Shown: positions 9,110 through 16,722 of the stretch, one piece after another
Position numbering within the stretch: position 1 is the first letter of the stretch
How the letters are laid out: each line of letters opens with the position of its first letter
Source: Palsa-883 sp035486355
Lineage (GTDB): Bacteria; Pseudomonadota; Alphaproteobacteria; Acetobacterales; Acetobacteraceae
DNA length: 64,000 nucleotides
NCBI GenBank assembly: GCA_035486355.1
Contig: DATHNE010000261.1
Location: 33,015-97,014 of the forward strand
Direction: 5' to 3'
Made by a program: the position numbers and the translations under genes
Notes under the pieces: generated by a model
The model's input: only the letters and a program-made list of their open reading frames with translations
What the model was told of the DNA's origin: nothing
The model's database searches: none

Positions 9110-9868
9110 TCAGGCCGCGTCCCGCGGTGCTTCGAGCGTGAGCCGATGGAACACGTCCTCCAGCCGGCCGGAGGGATGGCGGCTTTGCAGCGCGAACGGC
9201 GTTTCATCCGCGACAATGCGGCCCGAAGCGATGACGATGGCGCGCGTGCAGACCGCGTCCACCTCCTCCAGGATATGCGTCGAAATCACGATCGCCTTCT
9301 CACGTGCCATCCGCGCGATGAGGATGCGGACCTCGCGTTTCTGGTTGGGATCGAGCCCATCGGTCGGCTCGTCCAGCACCAGCACCGGCGGATCATGCAG
9401 CAGCGCCTGGGCCAGGCCGACACGGCGCTTGAAGCCCTTGGACAGGGTCTCGATCGGCTGCAGCCGCACCGGTTCCAGATGCGTCAGCGCCAGCGCCTCG
9501 CGCACCCGGCTTTCCAGCATTGCGCCGCGATAGCCGCGCACTTTGGCGACGAAGGTCAGGAACGACTCGACACCCATATCAGGATAGGTCGGCGCGCCTT
9601 CCGGCAGGAAGCCCAGCACCCGCCGGGCGGCGATCCCGTCATCCTGCACGTCGTGCCCGCAGATCCGCGCGGTGCCGGACGTGGGCGGCATGAAGCCAGC
9701 CAGTATGCGCATGGTGGTGGACTTGCCGGCGCCATTGGGGCCGAGAAAGCCGAGCACCTCGCCGCGCGCGACGCTGAACGAAATGTCGTCCACGGCCGTG
9801 AAAGCGCCGAAGCGCTTGGTGAGACGCTCGATCTCGATCAGTGGCGCGTTGGCGGGCGCGTCTGGCAC
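9110..9868 (-). CDS. ABC transporter ATP-binding protein, GldA-like
   Basis: 252 residues. Walker A GPNGAGKST, Q-loop around GFLPEGAP, signature LSKGFKRRVGLAQAL, Walker B VLVLDEPTDGLDP and H-loop STH are all present, so it should be an active ATPase. The GFLPEGAPTYPDMGVESFL segment is typical of the ABC-2/GldA branch. First gene of the five-gene minus-strand operon. The ~250 bp between it and acpXL is divergent and should hold both promoters, but I can see no convincing -35/-10 pair or operator in it. Confidence 0.93.
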   Translation of the reverse strand: MPDAPANAPLIEIERLTKRFGAFTAVDDISFSVARGEVLGFLGPNGAGKSTTMRILAGFMPPTSGTARICGHDVQDDGIAARRVLGFLPEGAPTYPDMGVESFLTFVAKVRGYRGAMLESRVREALALTHLEPVRLQPIETLSKGFKRRVGLAQALLHDPPVLVLDEPTDGLDPNQKREVRILIARMAREKAIVISTHILEEVDAVCTRAIVIASGRIVADETPFALQSRHPSGRLEDVFHRLTLEAPRDAA

Positions 9869-10115
9869 GCAGCGTCTCTCCCTCTTCGTTGCCGACCGGG
9901 CAGCGGTTGGGGAATACCGTAACCGGGTGGCATTGCAAGCGGCCGGACCCTCCCCTGCCCCTGAATGACGCAGGCTTAACGTCGCGGTAGGCCGGCATCC
10001 GCTGACCGCAACGCAGGGCTGCCCACCCTGGCCTTCCCCCCACCCGGGCGGTAACCTTGCGGCACCGCGGCACAGGTGTTAGTGGCCCGCGCTTGTTCAT
10101 TTGGGGCATTGGTTG

Positions 10116-10397
10116 ATGTCGTCGACCTTCGACACGGTGGCCGGGATCATTTCCGAGACGTGTGACATTCCGCGCGAGAAGATCACGCTGGAGAGCCACG
10201 CGATCAACGACCTGGGCATCGACAGCCTGGACTTCCTGGACGTGGCCTTTGCCATCGACAAGGCGTTCGGCATCAAGATGCCGCTCGAGCAATGGACGCA
10301 GGACGTAAACGAGGGGAAGACCTCCTCGGACAAGTATTTCGTCCTGCAGGACCTGTGCGCCAACATCGATGCGCTGGTGGCGGCGAAGACCGCCTGA
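10116..10397 (+). CDS. acpXL: Acyl carrier protein AcpXL
   Basis: 93 residues from ATG 10116 (TTG codons at 10101 and 10113 are in frame but the homologous proteins begin at MxxTFDxVA). The 4'-phosphopantetheine site is Ser37 in LGIDSLDFLDVAFAID. The long C-terminal part PLEQWTQDVNEGKTSSDKYF and LQDLCANIDAL is specific to AcpXL and absent from ordinary AcpP. AcpXL carries the growing very-long-chain hydroxy acid (C26-C28 in rhizobia) that is put on lipid A. It heads a six-gene locus in the order known from Rhizobium. Very strong match. Confidence 0.96.
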   Translation: MSSTFDTVAGIISETCDIPREKITLESHAINDLGIDSLDFLDVAFAIDKAFGIKMPLEQWTQDVNEGKTSSDKYFVLQDLCANIDALVAAKTA

Positions 10398-10406
10398 TCC
10401 ACCGGG

Positions 10407-10880
10407 ATGCGTCTCGAATATTTCCAGATGATCGACCGGATCAGCCTGCTGGATCCGGAGGCCCGGCTCGCACGGGCGGATTGCCGAGTGCCGGACGAGA
10501 GCCCGGTGTTCGAAGGCCATTTCCCCGGCCATCCGCTTCTGCCCGGCGTACTGATGATCGAGACCATGGCGCAGATCGGCGGCTGGCTGGTGCTGGCGAC
10601 ACTGCGCTTCGACCGCATGCCCTTCCTGGTGCAGGTGAAGGAAGCGAAACTGCGCGCCTTCGTCATACCCGGCCAGGCGCTGGAGGCCGAGGCCAAGCTG
10701 CTGCACGACGGCTCGGGTTTTGCGGTGGTCGCAGGCAAAATCAGCGCCGACGGCAAGACCGTGGCCGGGGCCGAGATCACCTATCGCGTGGTGCCCTTCC
10801 CGAACGCGACGCTGAAGGGCGAGATGCTGAAAACCGCGCGCCGGATCGCCGTGCCGAAGGCGTTCTTCGATGCCGCATGA
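10407..10880 (+). CDS. fabZXL: 3-hydroxyacyl-ACP dehydratase FabZXL
   Basis: 157 residues, hot-dog fold. The catalytic pair is visible: His38 in FEGHFPGHPLLPG and Glu52 in MIETMAQ, as in FabZ. It dehydrates 3-hydroxyacyl-AcpXL intermediates during elongation of the lipid A very-long-chain acid. It starts 9 bp after acpXL and its last codons overlap the start of fabF2XL by 11 nt, so translation is coupled. Slightly longer than FabZ (~145-150) with an extra C-terminal helix (KTARRIAVPKAFFDAA). Confidence 0.93.
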   Translation: MRLEYFQMIDRISLLDPEARLARADCRVPDESPVFEGHFPGHPLLPGVLMIETMAQIGGWLVLATLRFDRMPFLVQVKEAKLRAFVIPGQALEAEAKLLHDGSGFAVVAGKISADGKTVAGAEITYRVVPFPNATLKGEMLKTARRIAVPKAFFDAA

Positions 10881-12075
10881 CCCAACCGCGCACGCCCAGG
10901 ACGCCCTGATCACGGGGATCGGGCTGGCCTCCTGTCTGGGTGAGGGCGTGGACGTGCATTGGGCGGCCTTGAACGCCGGCGGGGGATTTCAGCCGGTATT
11001 GGACGCCTCCCGTTTCGCACCCCGGCTGGTGCATCCTCTGGCGCCGGTGGAGCTGGACAAGCAGATCCCCAAGCGCGGCGACCAGCGCCAGATGGAGCCG
11101 TGGCAGCGGATCGGCACCTATACCGCCGGACTGGCGCTCGAAGCGGCCGGGGTAAAGGGCAACGCGGACCTTCTGGACCGCATGGATCTGATCGTCGCCG
11201 CCGGCGGGGGGGAACGCGATTACGCGGCCGACTCGGCCATCCTGTCGGCGCTGCCGTCTGCGGCGGATCCCGGCACGTTCCTGAACGAACACCTGCTCAA
11301 CGATCTGCGTCCCACCCTGTTCCTCGCCCAGCTCTCCAACTTGCTGGCCGGCAACATCTCTATCGTACACGGCGTGGTCGGCTCCTCCCGCACCTTCATG
11401 GGCGAGGAATCCAGCGGCGCGGACGCGGTGAAGGTGGCCTGCGCCCGAATCGCCGCTGGTCTCGCTGATCTGGTGCTGGTCGGCGGATCGTACAACGCCG
11501 AACGCCCGGACGTGCTGCTGCACTTCGAGATGGGCGGGCTGAACTGGAAACGGCCCTATGCGAGTGTCTGGCAGCGCCAGATGGACGGCGGCGGCATCGT
11601 GTTGGGATCCGTGGGCTGCTTTCTGGTGATCGAGAGCCGGGCCCACGCTGCGGCCCGTGGCGCGGTGCCCATGGCACGCATCACCCGCATAGCAACCGAC
11701 CGCTGCCGGCGCCAACCCGGCCAGGCCACGGCCATCGCCACCCGCCAGCTCGCGGACCTGGCGCCGACATTGGATCGTGCCGCCGCTGCGGTGGTGTCCG
11801 GTGCCTCTGGCGCGCCCGTGCCAACCGTCGAGGAACAGGTTTGGCTGCGCGACCTCGGCCTGCCGGCGCGCGCCGCAGCGACCGCCCTCGGCCATTCAGT
11901 GGAAGCCGCGTTTCCCGCCGCGCTCGCCCTGGCGGCAATGTCGGTGGCGAAAGGGCGGCTGTTCGGTCCGCTGGACCCGACGGAGGCACCGATGGATGCT
12001 CCATTGCGGCAGGCCCTGGTGACCGGCTGGGGCCACTGGCGCGGCGAGGCGCTGGCTCTGATAACCCAGCCCTAG
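10870..12075 (+). CDS. fabF2XL: Beta-ketoacyl synthase homologue FabF2XL lacking the active-site Cys
   Basis: 401 residues of thiolase/ketosynthase fold (ALITGIGLASCLGEGVDVHW at the N-terminus; ADLVLVGGSYNAERP after the nucleophile elbow). At the nucleophile position, where FabF has TACAS, the sequence is VGSSRTFMGEESSGADAV, with no cysteine; the NAHGTGT histidine motif is also not recognisable, while GHSVEAAFPAALALA corresponds to the second His region. It therefore looks like a chain-length-factor-type subunit rather than a condensing enzyme, and would pair with FabF1XL downstream. It overlaps fabZXL and is followed 12 bp later by fabF1XL behind a perfect AGGAGG. Assignment to the locus is firm; the non-catalytic role is inference. 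Confidence 0.9.
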   Translation: MPHDPTAHAQDALITGIGLASCLGEGVDVHWAALNAGGGFQPVLDASRFAPRLVHPLAPVELDKQIPKRGDQRQMEPWQRIGTYTAGLALEAAGVKGNADLLDRMDLIVAAGGGERDYAADSAILSALPSAADPGTFLNEHLLNDLRPTLFLAQLSNLLAGNISIVHGVVGSSRTFMGEESSGADAVKVACARIAAGLADLVLVGGSYNAERPDVLLHFEMGGLNWKRPYASVWQRQMDGGGIVLGSVGCFLVIESRAHAAARGAVPMARITRIATDRCRRQPGQATAIATRQLADLAPTLDRAAAAVVSGASGAPVPTVEEQVWLRDLGLPARAAATALGHSVEAAFPAALALAAMSVAKGRLFGPLDPTEAPMDAPLRQALVTGWGHWRGEALALITQP

Positions 12076-12087
12076 GAGGCACGACAC

Positions 12088-13362
12088 ATGAGCGACCTCG
12101 ACAGTCACGGCCGGCCCGTGGTGGTGGTCACCGGCATGGGGGTCCTGACCTCGCTGGGCCAGGGCCAGGCCGATAACTGGCGCGCGCTCACGGCCGGCAC
12201 TTCGGGCATCCGACGGATCAGCCGGTTCCCCATTCGCGGCCTGAAAACAACCGTCGCGGGTACCATCGACTTCATCCCGGTGGACGAAATGTCGGCTCCT
12301 GCCCTGTCGGAACGGATTGCCGAGCTGGCGATCGAGGAAGCGGTGGCCGAGGCCGCGATTGGCGCCAAAGGTGATTTCCCGGGACCGCTGTGCCTCGCCT
12401 TCCCGCCGGTCGAGATGGAATGGCCGCAGCGCCTGGCGCTCGCCGCGGCGGCGGGGCCGAACGATGCGATAACCTACGACGACCTGCTGCGCGCCGCGGG
12501 AACCGGCCAGTTCACGCGCTGGAACGAACGCTTCCTATTCGGATCGATCGCGGAGCATCTGGCCGACCGTTTCGGTATTAGGGGATCGCCGATCGGCACC
12601 AACACCGCCTGCGCGTCCGGTGCCACCGCGATCCAGTTGGGCATCGAGGCGATCCGTCGCGGCGAATGCGAAGCGGCGCTGTGCGTCGGCACCGACGCAT
12701 CAATCAATCCGGAAAGCCTGATCCGGTTTTCCCTGCTGTCAGCATTGTCAACCCGGAATGATCCACCATCGGCGGCCGCACGACCATTCAGCAAGGATCG
12801 GGACGGTTTCGTGATGGCCGAAGGCGCCGGCGCGCTGGTGCTGGAAAGCCGGGCGCATGCGCGGGCGCGTGGCGCGAAGATCCTCGGCGTACTGGAAGGC
12901 TATGGCGAGAAGGCCGACAGCTTCCACCGCACCCGTTCCTCGCCCGACGGCAAGCCGATCATCGCCTGCATGGCGCACGCGTTGGCAGATGCCGGGCTGG
13001 CACCGGAGCAGATCGATTACATCAACGCGCACGGCACTGGCACGCCGGAAAACGACAAGATGGAATGGCTGGGCGTGTCCGCGGTGTTTGCCGAGCGCGC
13101 GGCGTCGATCCCGATCTCGTCCAACAAATCGATGATCGGGCATTCGCTGACCGCAGCCGGTGCCGTGGAGGCGATCTTCTCGCTGTTGACGATCCAGCAC
13201 GGGCGGCTGCCACCCACCATCAACTACGACGTTCCGGATCCGACGCTGCCGGTGGACTGTGTGCCAAACGTCGCGCGCGATGCACGTGTCACGCACGCGA
13301 TTTCCAATTCGTTCGGGTTCGGCGGGCAGAATGTGTGCCTGGTGCTGGGGGCGCCCGCATGA
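12088..13362 (+). CDS. fabF1XL: Beta-ketoacyl-ACP synthase FabF1XL
   Basis: 424 residues with the full Cys-His-His triad: Cys175 in GTNTACASGATA, His315 in NAHGTGTPENDKME and His352 in SNKSMIGHSLTAAGAVEA. It condenses malonyl-ACP with acyl-AcpXL to elongate the lipid A very-long-chain acid. AGGAGG lies 8 nt before ATG. The acidic substitution of the usual D in the HGTGTxxND motif is conserved (PENDKME). Likely active partner of the Cys-less FabF2XL. Confidence 0.95.
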   Translation: MSDLDSHGRPVVVVTGMGVLTSLGQGQADNWRALTAGTSGIRRISRFPIRGLKTTVAGTIDFIPVDEMSAPALSERIAELAIEEAVAEAAIGAKGDFPGPLCLAFPPVEMEWPQRLALAAAAGPNDAITYDDLLRAAGTGQFTRWNERFLFGSIAEHLADRFGIRGSPIGTNTACASGATAIQLGIEAIRRGECEAALCVGTDASINPESLIRFSLLSALSTRNDPPSAAARPFSKDRDGFVMAEGAGALVLESRAHARARGAKILGVLEGYGEKADSFHRTRSSPDGKPIIACMAHALADAGLAPEQIDYINAHGTGTPENDKMEWLGVSAVFAERAASIPISSNKSMIGHSLTAAGAVEAIFSLLTIQHGRLPPTINYDVPDPTLPVDCVPNVARDARVTHAISNSFGFGGQNVCLVLGAPA

Positions 13363-13500
13363 GCGCGGTGGGTACTCCAGGAATGGGACAGTCCACGAAC
13401 GGACTAGCCCGACTCCTACCGAGGTGTCACAACAATCCTGACGTTGACACGCGAGATCACCATGCCTGCGCGGCGGGAAAACGCGATGATGCCTCATCGT

Positions 13501-13700
13501 GTCCTCCTTGGAGTGCCGGCCGGGCCTGTCCCGGCCGGCATTCAAGTTTTCAGGCATGATGGTTAACAACGTGCTCGCGACGGACTGTGCCCAGCATGGC
13601 GCGTTGCCACCCGGCCTGGCTGACATACGGTTGCGTATACGTACCGTTGAATTGAGCGATTGCAACGGCCAAGAGTTCCAGGAACGGGCCAACCCGCATA
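13501..13700 (+). repeat. Decayed direct duplicate of the adhXL 5' region
   Basis: Bases 13501-13570 align without gaps to 13802-13871, 301 bp further on, including a hairpin (TGCCGGCCGGG/CCCGGCCGGCA here, at 13513-13539) and the block ATGATGGTTAAC. After a ~50 bp deletion the similarity resumes at GACATACGGTTGCGTATACG against GACATACAATTGCGTGTGCG in adhXL. The translated remnant LPPGLADIRLRIRTVELSDC mirrors the AdhXL N-terminus LPPGPGDIQLRVRTIGLNHI. No intact gene results. The rest of the 517 bp between fabF1XL and adhXL shows only a short AGTCC/GGACT hairpin just after fabF1XL and a degenerate spacer. Confidence 0.75.
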
Positions 13701-13810
13701 GGTGTTGGCGCCTCTCCTACAAGCGGACGCCTGTCGCCTTGACGCTGATGCGCAAAGTCACTTCCATCCGTGGCAAGTGGGCGCGATGCCGTGACATTAC
13801 GTCCTCTTTG

Positions 13811-13843
13811 GAATGCCGGTCGGGCCAGCCCCGACCGGCATTC
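13811..13843. repeat. Perfect 14-bp hairpin upstream of adhXL
   Basis: GAATGCCGGTCGGG and its exact reverse complement flank a 5 nt loop (CCAGC). It is the second copy of the hairpin at 13513-13539 and shares the TGCCGG core with other intergenic hairpins in the window. No T-run follows, so intrinsic termination is not clear. Confidence 0.7.
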
Positions 13844-13885
13844 CCATTTCTGGACCATGATGGTTAACGAAAGCTTCCTGTGGCC

Positions 13886-14917
13886 ATGGCGATGATTCGC
13901 GCCTTGCAGTTGCTCGGTAACCGCGACATTGCGGTGGTCGAGCGTGACGCGCCCCTCCCGCCCGGTCCAGGCGACATACAATTGCGTGTGCGCACCATCG
14001 GGCTGAACCACATCGACGTTTGGGGCTTCCGCGGCATGGCCTTCGCCAAGCGGCAACTGCCATTGACCGTCGGCGCCGAAGCCGCCGCCGAGGTGGTTGC
14101 CGTCGGCGAGAACGTGACCGGCATCCGGCCCGGCGATCGTGTCGTACCGTATGCGGCACTGACCTGCGGCACCTGCCGGTTCTGTGCGCGCGGCGAGGAC
14201 AATCTATGCACCAATGTCGCCGGCGTGCGCGGGTTCCACATCGATGGCTTCGCGCAGGAGATCACCAACCACCCTGCCCGTTTGGCAGTGAAAATCCCCG
14301 CCGACGTCGCGCTGCACGACGCCGCCTGCGTTGCCGTTGCCTACGCCACCGTCGAGCACATGCTATTCGACAACGCCAGACTCGAACCCGGCGAATGGGT
14401 CCTGGTGCACGCCGGTGGTTCCGGAATCGGCACGATTGCGATAGGGGTGGCGAAATCCCTCGGCTGCACGGTGATTACCACCGTCGGCAGCGCCGACAAG
14501 GCGACGAAGGCGAAAGCGCTAGGTGCTGACCACGTCATCAACTATCGTGAGGATCGTTTCGAAGGCGTGGTCCGCAAACTCACCGGCAAGAAAGGCGTCG
14601 ACGTGGTCTTCGAACATGTCGGCGCCGACACCTGGCAGGGCTCGCTGCTGTCACTGCGCCGCGGCGGGCGGCTGGTGACCTGCGGTGCCACCTCCGGCCC
14701 CATCGGCAGCCTCAACCTGATGCAGTTATTCCAGCAGCAGTATCGCATCATCGGCAGTTTCGGATCGCCGATCTCGGCCATCGCTCGCGCGCTGGATCGA
14801 ATCGCGTCCGGCGTCACGCCGGTGATCGACACAGTGTTCAAGCTGGAAAACGTTCGCGCCGGCCTCGAGCGGATGGAACATCGCGACGTGTTCGGCAAGT
14901 TGCTGGTCGATCTATAG
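13886..14917 (+). CDS. adhXL: Zinc-type alcohol dehydrogenase-like protein AdhXL
   Basis: About 343 residues, medium-chain dehydrogenase/quinone oxidoreductase fold. Starts are possible at GTG 13880, ATG 13886 and ATG 13892; homologues begin near MIRALQL, so 13892 is equally likely. GroES-like domain with LNHIDVWGFRGMAF, the structural-zinc-like cysteine cluster (CGTCRFCARGEDNLC), and a Rossmann domain (HAGGSGIGTIAIGVAKSLG). In rhizobia the gene (adh2XL) sits between fabF1XL and lpxXL, where it is presumed to reduce or otherwise process the acyl chain; its exact reaction is not established. Its position here, just before lpxXL, supports the assignment. Confidence 0.88.
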   Translation: MAMIRALQLLGNRDIAVVERDAPLPPGPGDIQLRVRTIGLNHIDVWGFRGMAFAKRQLPLTVGAEAAAEVVAVGENVTGIRPGDRVVPYAALTCGTCRFCARGEDNLCTNVAGVRGFHIDGFAQEITNHPARLAVKIPADVALHDAACVAVAYATVEHMLFDNARLEPGEWVLVHAGGSGIGTIAIGVAKSLGCTVITTVGSADKATKAKALGADHVINYREDRFEGVVRKLTGKKGVDVVFEHVGADTWQGSLLSLRRGGRLVTCGATSGPIGSLNLMQLFQQQYRIIGSFGSPISAIARALDRIASGVTPVIDTVFKLENVRAGLERMEHRDVFGKLLVDL

Positions 14918-14971
14918 CCCATGATCGCCCGAGGCGGCACGTCACAGGGCGTGAATTGTTGGGCGTGAAAC

Positions 14972-15883
14972 ATGGACCCGCTTAGCGCCATGCGCCGCCA
15001 GTTGGCGCTGTACGGGGATCGCATCCTCGGACGGCTGGTCCGCTACCTGATCACCCTGTTGCGCCGCGCCAATCCCGATCACGCGTCGGATGTCTGCGGC
15101 GCCATCGCCCGCCGCGTCGGCCCATGGCTGCCGGCGCATCGGATCGGCCGCGCCAATCTGCGCGCCGCCTTCCCCGACAAGGGTCCTGCCTGGATCGAAA
15201 CGACCCTGCGCGGCGCCTGGGAGAACCTCGGCCGCGTCGCCGGCGAATATGTGCACATGGACCGGATTTGGGACTTCGACCCCGAGCGCCCAAACACCGG
15301 CCGCATCGTGACCGACGACGTCCCTCTGTTCGTGCAATTGCTGGAAGATGGCAAACCGGCGCTGTGCTTCGCGGCGCATCTCGGTAACTGGGAGCTGCCG
15401 GCGATCGCCGCACACGCAAATCGCCTGCAATCAGCTGTCGTCTATCGCATGCCGAACAACAAGGCGGTCGCGAAACAGATCGCCGCGATCCGCCGCTCCT
15501 TGATGGGCCGCCTGATCCGCAGTCGTCCCGAGGCGGCATTCGAAATGGCCGCCGCGCTAGGCAACGGCGAGCATCTCGGCATGCTGGTCGACCAGCACTG
15601 GTCCCGCGGCGTTGACATCACCTTCTTCGGCCGGCGCTGCAAGGCCAACCCCACCCTCGCCCGCCTCGCCCGGCAGTTCGATTGCCCGGTGGTCGGTGTG
15701 CACGTGGTGCGGCTGCCGGACCATGGCTTTCGCATCATCGGCACCGGGCCGATCACGTTACCGCGCGATGAACAGGGCGTGATCGACGTACCTGCGGCGA
15801 CGCAAATGATCAATTCCATCGTCGAGAACTGGATTCGAGAGCATCCCGAGCAATGGCTATGGTTCCACCGGCGTTGGCGTTGA
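14972..15883 (+). CDS. lpxXL: Lipid A very-long-chain acyltransferase LpxXL
   Basis: 303 residues of the LpxL/HtrB lysophospholipid acyltransferase family. The catalytic HX4(D/E) motif is AAHLGNWELPA (His136, Glu141). DQHWSRGVDITFFGRRCKANPTLARLAR is the family's second conserved block. No obvious N-terminal TM beyond a weak amphipathic segment (VRYLITLLRRA). LpxXL moves the acyl chain from AcpXL to lipid A at the inner face of the cytoplasmic membrane. Last gene of the locus, 54 bp after adhXL. Confidence 0.93.
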   Translation: MDPLSAMRRQLALYGDRILGRLVRYLITLLRRANPDHASDVCGAIARRVGPWLPAHRIGRANLRAAFPDKGPAWIETTLRGAWENLGRVAGEYVHMDRIWDFDPERPNTGRIVTDDVPLFVQLLEDGKPALCFAAHLGNWELPAIAAHANRLQSAVVYRMPNNKAVAKQIAAIRRSLMGRLIRSRPEAAFEMAAALGNGEHLGMLVDQHWSRGVDITFFGRRCKANPTLARLARQFDCPVVGVHVVRLPDHGFRIIGTGPITLPRDEQGVIDVPAATQMINSIVENWIREHPEQWLWFHRRWR

Positions 15884-15966
15884 CCGGAATTCATTCACGG
15901 GAATGGCAATGTCTCGCCACAATCCCCAGGTTTCTGCCCTCAGCACGGTCGAGAGGAGACAAGAAG

Positions 15967-16584
15967 ATGCATAAGATCACCCTGCCCAGTGCCCTGCTGC
16001 TCAGCCTGGCCGCGGGCGCGGCCCTCGCGCAGGCGCCGGTCCCGGCGCAAGCGCCGGTGCCACTAGCGCCGCCGGCGCCCGCGTCCGTCGCACCTCCCGC
16101 CTCGGCGCCAGCTTCGACGTCGGCATCAGCGCCCACGCCCGTCGGTCCGCAAGGCGTGCCCCTCGGTGCCAATCCCGCGACCGGCGCGCGGCCGGGCAAT
16201 GACATCGGCACCGGCATGTCGTTGCCGATGGGCACGAGCGCCAGCAATATCAATCCAACCAACACGCCATCGGAAATTGCGCCAAACCTGCCATCGCCCG
16301 ATGTGGGCGAAGGTGCGTCAGCCAAGGCCTACCTAGTAGCCGCGCGCAATGCGCTCGCCGCCGGCAGGACCGGCGAGGCACAACAGTCGTTGGAAATGGC
16401 CGAAACGCGGCTGCTCGATCGGTCCACGCCGCTGTTCCAGACCAACACACCGAGCGCCAATCCGGTGGTGTCGCAGATCTCGCAGGCGTTGCAGGCCCTG
16501 GCGTCGGGTGACCGGGCGCAGTGCATGGCACTGATCGAGGCGGCGATCCCGAACGCGCAGGCGGCGGAGCAGGCAGCGAACTGA
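15967..16584 (+). CDS. Secreted Ala/Pro-rich protein, unknown function
   Basis: 205 residues from ATG 15967, preceded by GAGAGGAGAC. A clear signal peptide (MHKITLPSALLLSLAAGAALA, cleavage before QAP) is followed by a low-complexity Ala/Pro/Ser region (~22-65: PVPAQAPVPLAPPAPASVAPP) and a helical C-terminal domain (SAKAYLVAARNALAAGRTGEAQQSLEMAETRLLDRS; ALQALASGDRAQCMALIEAAI) that looks like a helical-hairpin pair. Similar proteins are common hypothetical exported proteins in Acetobacteraceae; no function known to me. A hairpin (TTGCGGGCC/GGCCGCAA) at 16587-16608 follows the stop. Confidence 0.75.
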   Translation: MHKITLPSALLLSLAAGAALAQAPVPAQAPVPLAPPAPASVAPPASAPASTSASAPTPVGPQGVPLGANPATGARPGNDIGTGMSLPMGTSASNINPTNTPSEIAPNLPSPDVGEGASAKAYLVAARNALAAGRTGEAQQSLEMAETRLLDRSTPLFQTNTPSANPVVSQISQALQALASGDRAQCMALIEAAIPNAQAAEQAAN

Positions 16585-16586
16585 CG

Positions 16587-16608
16587 TTGCGGGCCAGCAG
16601 GGCCGCAA
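16587..16608 (+). terminator. Possible terminator hairpin
   Basis: TTGCGGGCC, a 5 nt loop, then GGCCGCAA, 2 bp after the stop of the secreted protein gene. There is one unpaired base and no U-tract, so it may also be a processing or stability hairpin. Confidence 0.4.
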
Positions 16609-16610
16609 CC

Positions 16611-16695
16611 GCATGCCGGCGAAAGCCATCCACCACTTGCGGTGCATCAACAACGTAAGGCGTCGATGCCGTGGCCGAGCCACGGCATGACTGGA
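16611..16695. repeat. Dispersed intergenic repeat, copy with hairpin
   Basis: Shares GCCGGCGAAAGCC, ATCCACCACTT, a GTGCA block and a terminal hairpin ending GGCATGAC with 57466-57548. The hairpin here is perfect: ATGCCGTGGC, CGA, GCCACGGCAT (16666-16688). It lies between the secreted protein gene and the convergent frc gene. Confidence 0.6.
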
Positions 16696-16722
16696 TGAGT
16701 TAGGCGTCCGCGCCCGGGTGTC

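Noticed and set aside
13501..13867. A 122-codon ORF spanning the duplicated region as a real gene
   Set aside because: It is made of hairpin-derived codons plus a frame-shifted remnant of adhXL; no complete domain.
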